From: BD2-11 clade cluster bacterium bin43
GTDB lineage: Bacteria; Gemmatimonadota; Gemmatimonadetes; Longimicrobiales; Gaopeijiaceae
DNA length: 44,548 bases
Assembly (NCBI GenBank): GCA_002238605.1
Contig: MPMR01000032.1
Coordinates: 1-44,548, forward strand
Reading direction: 5' to 3'
In this document: in pieces, positions 37,481 through 44,548 of the stretch
Numbering within the stretch: position 1 is the first letter of the stretch
Layout: every line of letters starts with the position of its first letter
Made by a program: the position numbers and the translations under genes
Notes under the pieces: generated by a model
Database searches by the model: none
What the model was told of the DNA's origin: nothing
The model's input: the letters and a program-made list of their open reading frames with translations, nothing else

Positions 37481-38595
37481 ACGGGCGCATCAGCGCCTGG
37501 CCGGGGGCACCGACCGTGACCCGCCGACTCGCCGCGCCGGCGCTCGCGGTCCTCAGTGCGGCCTGTGGCGGCGCCGGCGGCGATGCCCTGACCGTGGGCG
37601 CGTGGGGCGGGGCGTACACGCGCGCCTGCAAGATCGCCTACCACGAGCCGTTCACCGCCGAGACCGGCATCGTCATCCGAGACGCGCAGTACAACGGCGG
37701 CCTGGCCGAGGTTCGGGCGCAGGTCGATGTGGGACGGATTCACTGGGACGTCGTGCCCATGGAGATCGCCGATGCGGTGCGCGGCTGCGACGAGGGGCTG
37801 CTCGAGCCGCTCGATCCGGCGATGTGGGCTCCGGGCGCGGACGGCACGCCGCCCGAGGAGGATTTCTTTCCCGGCACCCTGACCGAGTGCGGCGTGGGCG
37901 CCGAGTTCTACGCGACCGTCATCGTATACAACCGGGAGAACATACCCGGCCCAAAGCCCTCGACCATGCAGGACTTCTTCGACCTGGAGGCCTTCCCGGG
38001 CCGCCGCGGCATGCGCCGCAAGCCCATGGGCAACATGGAGTTCGCCCTCATGGCCGACGGCGTGCCACCGGCGGAGGTGTACCAGGTGCTGGACACCCCC
38101 GAGGGGATCGAGCGCGCATTCCGAAAGCTGGACACCATCAAGGACCAGATCGTGTGGTGGGAAGCGGGCGCCCAGCCACCCCAGCTCCTCGCCGACGGCG
38201 AGGTGACGATGACCACGGCGTACAACGGCCGCGTCTTCAACGCACAGGTGCTGGAGGACCAGCCCTTCGAGATCATCTGGGACGGCCAGCTGCTGGATTT
38301 CGGCCAGATGGTGATCGTGGCCGGGACGCCGAACCTGGAGGCGGCGCTCGAGTTCCTCGCCTTCGCGACCACGCCCCGGTCGATGGCCCGGGTCAGCGCC
38401 AACATCTCCTACAGCCCGACGCGCTACTCCGGACTGCCGCTGGTGGGGACGCACGCCGAGGCCGGAATCGACATGCTGCCGCACATGCCCACCTACCCGG
38501 AGAACCTGGAGCGGGCGCTGCGCAACGACTGGGAGTGGTGGGTGAACCACACGGACGAGATGAACGAGCGCTTCAGCTCGTGGCTGGCCCGATGA
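37477..38595 (+). CDS. potD: ABC-transporter substrate-binding lipoprotein (PotD-like)
   Basis: A 372-residue binding protein of the PotD/PotF class. Signal with lipobox LAVLSAACGG; mature motif LTVGAWGGAYTRACKIAYHEPF is the family N-lobe, and the interlobe strands include WDVVPMEIADAVRGCDEGLLEPLD and TTAYNGRVFNAQV. PotD-like proteins carry linear polyamines or related cations to the permeases. The start GTG 37477 overlaps the ATPase stop; GTG 37516 would give a shorter, more typical signal peptide. Ligand unconfirmed: charged residues could also fit an amino-acid derivative. Confidence 0.85.
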   Translation: MNGRISAWPGAPTVTRRLAAPALAVLSAACGGAGGDALTVGAWGGAYTRACKIAYHEPFTAETGIVIRDAQYNGGLAEVRAQVDVGRIHWDVVPMEIADAVRGCDEGLLEPLDPAMWAPGADGTPPEEDFFPGTLTECGVGAEFYATVIVYNRENIPGPKPSTMQDFFDLEAFPGRRGMRRKPMGNMEFALMADGVPPAEVYQVLDTPEGIERAFRKLDTIKDQIVWWEAGAQPPQLLADGEVTMTTAYNGRVFNAQVLEDQPFEIIWDGQLLDFGQMVIVAGTPNLEAALEFLAFATTPRSMARVSANISYSPTRYSGLPLVGTHAEAGIDMLPHMPTYPENLERALRNDWEWWVNHTDEMNERFSSWLAR

Positions 38596-38626
38596 GGGGA
38601 GGCTCGATGGCGGGGGGCGCGGGACG

Positions 38627-39841
38627 GTGAGCCCGGAATCGATGCGGCGGGGACGCGACTGGCGGCCGCGCGTGCGGGCGGCGGGGCTGGCGCTGCCGCT
38701 CGTGGCCTTCGTCGGCGTAACCTTCGTGGCGCCTCTCGCGACGATGTTCAGCCGGAGCGTCTACGACGCGGTGGTGGCGGACGCGCTGCCCGAGACACTG
38801 GCCCTGCTGGAGGGATGGGACGGGGAGAGCGTGCCCGGCGAGGATGTCTTCGCCGCGGCCGCGGGCGAGCTGGCGCGCGCCCAGGAGGAGCGGGTGATCG
38901 GCCAGGTGGCCGGCCGTGTCAACCGGGTGCAGGGGGGGATGCGCAGCATCGTCGCGGTGACGGGGCGCCGACTTCCAGAGGCCCCCGACGGCTCCTGGCG
39001 CCAGACCCTCGTCGGGATCGAACCGGCATGGGCCGAGGTGAGCACCTGGCACGCGGTGCGCGCCGCCGGGGAGCGCTACACCACCCGTCACTACCTGGCC
39101 GCCGTCGACCTGCGGCGGCTCCCCGACGGATCGGTCGCGCGCCAGGAGGAGGACCGCCGCATATACCTTCGCCTGTTCGCGCGCACCTTTCTGGTCAGCC
39201 TGTCGATCACGGCGTTGTGCCTTCTTTTCGGCTACCCGCTCGCGCATTTCCTCGCGCATGCGCCGCCGCGCCGCGCCGGCCTGCTCCTGGCGCTGGTCCT
39301 GGTTCCGTTCTGGACTTCGCTGCTGGTGCGCACCACCTCGTGGATCGTGCTGCTTCAGGGCCAGGGGGTGATCAACGATATCCTGGTCGCGCTGGGGCTG
39401 GTCGCGGACGATGGCCGGCTGGCGCTCGTCTACAACATGACGGGCACGTTTGTCGCGATGACCCACGTCCTGCTGCCGTTCATGGTGCTGCCGCTGTACT
39501 CGGTCATGCGCGGAATTCCCCGCTCCCACATGGACGCCGCGGCGTCGCTGGGAGCCGGCCCGGTACAGGGCTTCCTGCGCGTCTACTGGCCGCAGACGCT
39601 CCCCGGGGTGGGGGCGGGGAGCCTGCTCGTGTTCATCCTGGCCATCGGGTACTACATCACCCCGGCGCTGGTGGGAGGGAGCACGGGACAGCTGATCTCC
39701 AACATGGTCGCGTACCACATGCAGACCTCCCTCAACTGGGGGCTGGCGTCCGCGCTGGGCGCGATCATCCTGGCGTGCGTGATCGGCCTCTACCTGCTGT
39801 ACGCGCGGGTGGCCGGGACCGAAGGCGTAAGGGTAACCTGA
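38627..39841 (+). CDS. potB: ABC-transporter permease (PotB-like)
   Basis: A 404-residue permease with a first membrane helix (LALPLVAFVGVTFVAPLATMF), then a ~120-residue extramembrane insert (residues ~50-170) before the remaining helices (FLVSLSITALCLLFGYPLAHFLA onward). The inner-membrane loop with the ATPase-coupling EAA-type motif is DAAASLGAGPVQGFLRVYWP. The insert, which typical PotB lacks, is known from a subgroup of such permeases and probably faces the periplasm. Start GTG 38627 is 32 bases after the binding-protein stop. Confidence 0.88.
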   Translation: MSPESMRRGRDWRPRVRAAGLALPLVAFVGVTFVAPLATMFSRSVYDAVVADALPETLALLEGWDGESVPGEDVFAAAAGELARAQEERVIGQVAGRVNRVQGGMRSIVAVTGRRLPEAPDGSWRQTLVGIEPAWAEVSTWHAVRAAGERYTTRHYLAAVDLRRLPDGSVARQEEDRRIYLRLFARTFLVSLSITALCLLFGYPLAHFLAHAPPRRAGLLLALVLVPFWTSLLVRTTSWIVLLQGQGVINDILVALGLVADDGRLALVYNMTGTFVAMTHVLLPFMVLPLYSVMRGIPRSHMDAAASLGAGPVQGFLRVYWPQTLPGVGAGSLLVFILAIGYYITPALVGGSTGQLISNMVAYHMQTSLNWGLASALGAIILACVIGLYLLYARVAGTEGVRVT

Positions 39842-39842
39842 C

Positions 39843-40670
39843 ATGCGCGCGCTGAGCAGGGCGGAACGGGCCGGAAGGACGATGCACGTCGCGTTCTGCG
39901 CGGCGGTGCTGTTTTTCCTGATGGCGCCCATCCTCGTGATCGTGCCGCTCAGCTTCAACGCAGAGCCCTACTTCACCTTCACGGAAGGCATGCTGAGGCT
40001 GGACCCGGAAGCCTGGTCGCTGCGCTGGTACCGGGAGATCGCGACGAGCGAAGCATGGCGGGGCGCGCTGGTCAACAGCCTGGTGATCGGCACAGCCGCC
40101 ACGGCGCTGGCCACCTTCCTGGGTACGCTGGCCGCCCTCGGCCTCTCCAGCCCCCACATGCCCGCCCGCCGCTTCCTGATGGGCTTTCTGGTTTCCCCGC
40201 TGGTGACCCCCGTGATCATCTCGGCCGCCGGGATGTTCTTCTTCTACTCCCGCATGGGGCTGGGCCAGACCCACCTCGGGCTGATCCTGGCGCACGCGGC
40301 GCTGGGGACGCCGTTCGTGGTGATTACGGTGACCGCCACCCTGACTTCCTACAACACCACCCTGAACCGCGCCGCGGCGTCGCTGGGAGCGGGACCGCTC
40401 CGGACCTTCGCCCGCGTGCAGCTGCCGCTGATCGCGCCGGGGGTGCTGTCGGGTGCCCTCTTCGCCTTCGCGACTTCGTTCGACGAGGTGGTGGTCGTGC
40501 TCTTCCTGGGCGGGGTGGAGCAGAACACCATCCCGCGCCAGATGTGGGCGGGCATCCGCGAGGAAATCAGCCCCGCCATCCTGGCCGTCGCGACCTTCCT
40601 GATCGTGTTCGCGGCGGCGCTGCTGTTTACGGTGGGGTGGCTGAGGAGGAGGGCGGCGGGGGCTGCCTGA
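39843..40670 (+). CDS. potC: ABC-transporter permease (PotC-like)
   Basis: A 275-residue inner-membrane permease with six helices (AFCAAVLFFLMAPILVIVPLSF first; 'FLIVFAAALLFTVGWL' last) and the EAA coupling loop RAAASLGAGPLRTFARVQLP. It completes a full ATPase-binding protein-permease-permease importer. One base separates its ATG from the preceding stop. Confidence 0.9.
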   Translation: MRALSRAERAGRTMHVAFCAAVLFFLMAPILVIVPLSFNAEPYFTFTEGMLRLDPEAWSLRWYREIATSEAWRGALVNSLVIGTAATALATFLGTLAALGLSSPHMPARRFLMGFLVSPLVTPVIISAAGMFFFYSRMGLGQTHLGLILAHAALGTPFVVITVTATLTSYNTTLNRAAASLGAGPLRTFARVQLPLIAPGVLSGALFAFATSFDEVVVVLFLGGVEQNTIPRQMWAGIREEISPAILAVATFLIVFAAALLFTVGWLRRRAAGAA

Positions 40671-40712
40671 CGAGGGAAGGGCGACGAGATCAAGACGGCC
40701 TCGCCTCGCCGA

Positions 40713-41735
40713 TTACAGGATCCCGGTGGCCTGTTCTTCGGCTTGAATCGTGCGGGCGACCCGAAATCCCCGAACGCCGCCGAATGCTGGGTGGTCGGAG
40801 CGGAAGTCGGGTCCGAGCCAGCCTCCACTTCGCCATGCCGCGCGCAGGGCCCAGGTGTAGCTTGCCCAATCTCCGCCCCGCCAGGTCGGCCGCTTGCATT
40901 CGCCTCCTTCCCACCAGGGTGACGCCTCCAGCACCGCGGAACCATTCAGGGGATGGCCCTCGTTGGTCGCGACCCAGCAGTCGGCGACAAGTTCGTTGAC
41001 GTTCCCGAGCATGTCGTGCAGCCCCCACGGGTTGGCCGCGTACGTTCCCACAGGCGCAGTCGATTTGTTGTCCCAATCACCGCCGCAGCCATCGCAGGAC
41101 ACGTTTCCGACGCCGATGTCGTCACCCCACCAGTAGGCGGTGCTCGTGCCGGCTCTGGCCGCGTATTCCCATTCGGAACTGGTCAGCAGCCGATACGGCT
41201 GGCCGGACACCTCGCGGAGCCAGGCCAGATAGGGGCGGACATCCACGCTGGACACGTGGATGACGGGCCGGTCCTCCCGGCCCCAGCCCCGATCGTCCGG
41301 CACATAGGTACACCCGCCATCCGCAACGCAGCGGTCCCACTCGTCGAAGGTCACTTCGAATTTCCCGACTGCGAAGCGGTATCGTATATCCACTTCAACC
41401 CGGGGCTTCTCGATGTCCTTCAGGCGACGAGGCCGTTGGCCGCCCCCGGCTTCGTCTGCCTCAAGCTCGGTGGCGCCCATCAGATAGGTGCCAGGGGGCA
41501 GTTCAACCATCAGGGGACAGGCTGCGCAGTCCCGAAACTCCCGCAAGCCAGCGGGATTGCCGGGGCCGCGCGCAAGACCGGGAGCGTCTGCCGAGGGCAC
41601 GCCCACGGAGTCATGTGTGATCGCGCTGCCCGGATCCTCCCCAGGCTCCGCATTGCACGCGGCGATGGACAGTACGGCAAGCGCGCTCCCCACGGCAGCA
41701 TTGCACGCGGCGAGGGGCGATTCGACAGGGGACAT
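40713..41735 (-). CDS. SUMF1-domain lipoprotein
   Basis: A 340-residue protein: a lipobox signal (ALAVLSIAACNAEPG) and a linker lead to a SUMF1 fold (LREFRDCAACPLMVELPPGTYLMG, KFEVTFDEWDRCVADGGC, YRLLTSSEWEYAARAGT, GLHDMLGNVNELVADCW, VRGFRVARTI). The C-terminal segment lacks the catalytic Cys pair of formylglycine-generating enzymes ('LRAAWRSGGW'), so it probably has a binding or structural role on the cell surface. The ATG at 41735 is preferred over an upstream ATG because AGGGAG lies nine bases ahead. It is a close relative of the SUMF1 part of the next gene, with which it diverges. Confidence 0.85.
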   Translation of the reverse strand: MSPVESPLAACNAAVGSALAVLSIAACNAEPGEDPGSAITHDSVGVPSADAPGLARGPGNPAGLREFRDCAACPLMVELPPGTYLMGATELEADEAGGGQRPRRLKDIEKPRVEVDIRYRFAVGKFEVTFDEWDRCVADGGCTYVPDDRGWGREDRPVIHVSSVDVRPYLAWLREVSGQPYRLLTSSEWEYAARAGTSTAYWWGDDIGVGNVSCDGCGGDWDNKSTAPVGTYAANPWGLHDMLGNVNELVADCWVATNEGHPLNGSAVLEASPWWEGGECKRPTWRGGDWASYTWALRAAWRSGGWLGPDFRSDHPAFGGVRGFRVARTIQAEEQATGIL

Positions 41736-41904
41736 CACTTGTTCTCCCTCGATCAGGTCAGGTGTTAGTGGTCGACCAGCGGCGAACCGCGAGATTCGCG
41801 AAGCTCTGGGCAGGGGCCTCATCATGTTGCGATCCTATCGACCATCGTTATATTGATCTCCGTTATGTAGAGTATCGACAATATGCGATGGAGGGAAGCC
41901 CAAC

Positions 41905-44022
41905 ATGCACAAGCGAACGCGAGCCATCACGCCATGCGCCGCCGCGCGCCGCCGCCCATCTCCAACAGCCACTCCATGGATCGCCGTCATGCTGGCGCTG
42001 GCCACCAGCTCGTGCGAGCAGCCGCCGCGCGACGTGCAGGCCGCACTTGTTCGCGATTCCGCGGGCATATCGGTTGTCGAGAACATCGGATCGGAGGAAC
42101 GGCTGGGCGTCCGAGCGGAGCGAATGATCGATCTCATTCCTCCCGACAGCGCGCTTACCGCGGTTCCGTGGGGCGTGGCCGCAGACCCGACGACAGGCCG
42201 GATCTACCTGGCCGACTGGACGGGGCAGCGAGTCGCGGCCTTCGACGCTTCAGGGGCCTACGCGGGCAGCTATGGACGCGCGGGGGACGGACCCGGAGAG
42301 TTTCGGAACTCATCCGCAGTCTCCATGGATCCGGACGGAATACTGACCGTGTGGGACACCGGCCGACAGATGCTGAGCCGCTGGTCAAGTGAGGGCGAAC
42401 TGCTGGGCGAGCAGCGACCGGAACTGACCTACTGGGGTCCGGGATTCGCGATGGGAAGCGACTGGGTGGCCACGGTGACGAGTACCACCTCGTCTTCGGG
42501 GACGGCTACGGAGCAGCGACTTGTCGTCGAGGGAGGACAGAATACGACGACGCTGCATGAAGTCACGATGGAACTGGCGACGATGGAGTTGGGCGGCGGC
42601 TCCATTCCGGCGCCTCGAGTGCTGGCTCCCTCGGTCGTCTGGACGCACCGGGGAGACTCCATCTTCTTCCTGAACGGGCCCGGTTACCGCATCGACAAGC
42701 ATGCCGGCGGCTCGGTGGTGGCGAGCATCAGATGGTCGGTGGATCCCATCGAAGTCACGCGCGAGATGGCTGTGAGGGGTGCGGAGTTCGGCCCCGGTCC
42801 CTATGGCACCTTCATGCGGCGCTTCGGGTTGGAGGCGGAGGACATCGTGACCGCGGTCGGATACGAGGAGCGGGTCTCGCCCGTGCTGTCGATGACGGCC
42901 GCACCCGGAGGCGATCTCTGGGTGACCCGCACTACGGACGGGATGACGCCCCGCTTCGTCGACATCTTCGACTCCTCGGGAGATTACACGGGTTCGTTCG
43001 ACGCACCCGGGATTCCGGTTGCGGTGCTGTCCGACTCGATCTTCGCGGGTCTTCGGCTGGAGTCGGTCGGAGAGACCGTCGTCTCTCTCTACCGCCTGCG
43101 CCGTGCGGATGCGGATGGGGCGCCGACGACCGAAGGCGGCGCTCCCATCAACCCGCGGATTCCGACTTCGTCTGGATTCCGGGAGTTTCGCGACTGTCCG
43201 GAATGTCCCTTGATGGTTGAACTGCCTCCAGGCGAATACGTGATGGGACGAGGTGCGCACGAGAAGCCGGATCCCGGGGACCCGCCGCAACCCGAGTGGA
43301 CGGTCGAGGCGCAGAACCCGCCCACGGAGGTGCGAATCGCGTATCCCTTCGCCATCGGAAAGTATGAGGTGACGTTCCGGGAATGGGACCTCTGCTTTGA
43401 CGCCGGAGGATGCACGTATGTGCCCGACGACAACGGCTGGGGACGCGGCGACCGGCCGGTGGTCAACCTCGCCCGTCCCGATGCCGACCAGTACGTCGCA
43501 TGGATCAGCGAGTTCACCGGTCAAACCTACCGACTTCCCAGCGAGGCCGAGTGGGAATACGCCGCGCGAGGCGGTACGACGACAACCCGCTATTGGGGCG
43601 ATGGACCCGGCGCCGGCATGGTAACCTGTGAAGGTTGCCCGGGGAATTGGGAACTCCGAACGACGACTCCCGCCGGGTCGTTTCCGGCCAATCCGTTCGG
43701 ACTCCACGACGTGCTCGGGAATGCGCGGGAATGGGTCGCCGACTGCTGGAATGACACCCATGAAGGGAATCCCGGCGATGGCTCAGCGAGGACGGAAGAT
43801 TCTCCATGGTGGCAGGATGGCACCTGCGTCCGGCCCGTAAGGCGAGGCGGTCATTGGTCATCCTCGTGGGCGGTGACGGCTGCCTACCGCCATTTCTCCC
43901 ACCCGGGCCCCTGGAGTGACCGCTACAACATGTTTGGTTTTCGCCTCGTTCGAGACATCACATTCAACCAGGCGGAAGAGTTGGAGTCCGAGGTTCACCA
44001 ACGGAGGCAGGATCAGCCATGA
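41905..44022 (+). CDS. beta-propeller / SUMF1 fusion lipoprotein
   Basis: A 705-residue protein: signal (WIAVMLALATSSCEQ, lipobox-like Ser-Ser-Cys), then a six-bladed beta-propeller (residues ~45-415; 'WGVAADPTTGRIYLADWTGQRVAAFDASG' and 'GAYAGSYGRAGDGPGEF' are typical blade repeats), then a SUMF1 domain (residues ~430-700: FREFRDCPECPLMVELPPG, FREWDLCFDAGGCTY, LPSEAEWEYAARGGT, FGLHDVLGNAREWVADCW, MFGFRLVRDI). The SUMF1 part lacks the FGE cysteine pair. Both domains occur separately in these genomes; their fusion is unusual. It diverges from the sister SUMF1 gene across ~170 bases and is probably surface-attached. Confidence 0.85.
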   Translation: MHKRTRAITPCAAARRRPSPTATPWIAVMLALATSSCEQPPRDVQAALVRDSAGISVVENIGSEERLGVRAERMIDLIPPDSALTAVPWGVAADPTTGRIYLADWTGQRVAAFDASGAYAGSYGRAGDGPGEFRNSSAVSMDPDGILTVWDTGRQMLSRWSSEGELLGEQRPELTYWGPGFAMGSDWVATVTSTTSSSGTATEQRLVVEGGQNTTTLHEVTMELATMELGGGSIPAPRVLAPSVVWTHRGDSIFFLNGPGYRIDKHAGGSVVASIRWSVDPIEVTREMAVRGAEFGPGPYGTFMRRFGLEAEDIVTAVGYEERVSPVLSMTAAPGGDLWVTRTTDGMTPRFVDIFDSSGDYTGSFDAPGIPVAVLSDSIFAGLRLESVGETVVSLYRLRRADADGAPTTEGGAPINPRIPTSSGFREFRDCPECPLMVELPPGEYVMGRGAHEKPDPGDPPQPEWTVEAQNPPTEVRIAYPFAIGKYEVTFREWDLCFDAGGCTYVPDDNGWGRGDRPVVNLARPDADQYVAWISEFTGQTYRLPSEAEWEYAARGGTTTTRYWGDGPGAGMVTCEGCPGNWELRTTTPAGSFPANPFGLHDVLGNAREWVADCWNDTHEGNPGDGSARTEDSPWWQDGTCVRPVRRGGHWSSSWAVTAAYRHFSHPGPWSDRYNMFGFRLVRDITFNQAEELESEVHQRRQDQP

Positions 44023-44033
44023 GTCACCGCCAC

Positions 44034-44050
44034 TCTGCCATTTTGGCAGA
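44034..44050. repeat. 17-bp inverted repeat TCTGCCA-TTT-TGGCAGA
   Basis: Perfect 7-base arms around a 3-base loop, 12 bases after the stop of the propeller/SUMF1 gene. No T-tract follows, so a terminator is unlikely. The reverse strand (CTGCCAAAATGGCAGA) matches the sequence at 22927-22942 near qhpB in 15 of 16 positions, suggesting a binding site shared by two loci. The remaining 44051-44336 bases hold no gene I can support. Confidence 0.55.
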
Positions 44051-44336
44051 TTGTCGGAGGCGCAAATCACGGCGAGGAATCGTATAAGTTGAACCAGGAC
44101 TGCACGATCTGCCATTCTTGCCGTTGGAGCGGATCTCACTCCAGCGTTCTGAAATAGGCGGAAGATGTACCTCGAATGGCGGGAATCCCGGTCGCATCAA
44201 GTCCATATGTCAGCCGCCACGAAACATGCTTGTTCCAAGCACAAAAGGGGTGCTCGTCGGCTGCTGCTCCGCAAAAGGTAGCGAAGCCTGCGCCCGGCCT
44301 CCGTGAAAGCGGGGGCAGGTACAAGCCGTCCGAAAT

Positions 44337-44548
44337 TCATCCATCTTGCTGCTTCAGCACTTTGGCTGTCGCCGCTTCCCAGTTCTCGACGAAGCGAGAA
44401 AACTCGGGACGAGAATCATCGCCTTCCGCAGCCCTTTCCGCGGCCCGAAGCGCCACCGCAGCCGCACCAACGACGGCTTCTGTTACTTGCTGAATCTCCC
44501 GCAATGAGCTGATCGTGTCACGAACAAACGACTCTAGGGATTCGTCAT
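44337..44548 (-). CDS. unknown protein, C-terminal part (runs off window)
   Basis: The reverse strand is open from the window edge (start lies outside) to the stop at 44337-44339 and encodes about 70 residues. The peptide (SFVRDTISSLREIQQ, 'VGAAAVALRAAERAAEG', 'SRFVENWEAATAKVL') is helical and charged and may form a coiled coil. I do not recognise a family, and the codon pattern supports coding only weakly. Confidence 0.4.
   Translation of the reverse strand, partial: DESLESFVRDTISSLREIQQVTEAVVGAAAVALRAAERAAEGDDSRPEFSRFVENWEAATAKVLKQQDG

Noticed and set aside
36371-40670. Direct functional link between the polyamine importer and QHNDH
   Set aside because: The loci are 7 kb apart with unrelated genes between, so shared substrate is only a guess.

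Overview
The window is a GC-rich chromosomal segment of a free-living Gram-negative bacterium. Lipoboxes, TonB-dependent barrels, diheme periplasmic enzymes and expanded families of six-bladed beta-propellers and SUMF1-domain proteins resemble what is usual in Gemmatimonadota; that assignment is an inference from gene content and style, with no marker gene present. No rRNA, tRNA or CRISPR array was seen.

Layout. 1-434: tail of an IS1380-family insertion sequence. 435-8100: class II glutamine amidotransferase, threonine dehydratase-type enzyme, a TonB-receptor-like barrel without a recognisable plug, a TrxC-type thioredoxin, argG and argH. 8101-13187: DAHP synthase, then a carbon cluster (archaeal-type class I aldolase, rpiA, rpe) and an SRPBCC/epimerase fusion. 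13262-15316: secreted Ig-like/LVIVD protein. 15217-29278: the core of the window, a quinohemoprotein amine dehydrogenase (QHNDH) locus. Promoter-led qhpA-qhpD-qhpC-qhpB-qhpF (diheme alpha subunit, radical SAM crosslinking enzyme, CTQ-bearing gamma subunit, beta-propeller beta subunit, ABC exporter) is followed by two toxin-antitoxin modules (hipBA and vapBC) and then the subtilisin-like qhpE. A probable qhpG (FAD monooxygenase) lies upstream, separated by a SUMF1 gene and a ribbon-helix-helix/SRPBCC pair that diverges from qhpA. 29248-36069: APC permease, alpha carbonic anhydrase, LOG-family protein, FKBP isomerase, and an operon of lipoprotein, TonB-dependent receptor and small membrane protein. 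36371-40670: a complete polyamine-type ABC importer (ATPase, binding lipoprotein, two permeases). 40713-44022: two divergent SUMF1-domain lipoproteins, one fused to a beta-propeller. A truncated unknown gene runs off the right end.

How the genes work together. The qhp genes encode a periplasmic enzyme that oxidises primary amines and the machinery that makes its crosslinked gamma subunit: radical SAM thioether formation (QhpD), Trp hydroxylation (QhpG), leader removal (QhpE) and export (QhpF). The APC permease and the PotABCD-like importer may supply related amines or amino acids to the cell, but that link is inferred only from proximity. The most unusual structural feature is the toxin-antitoxin island between qhpF and qhpE, with hipBA bracketed by an exact 19-bp direct repeat that includes the qhpF stop codon.
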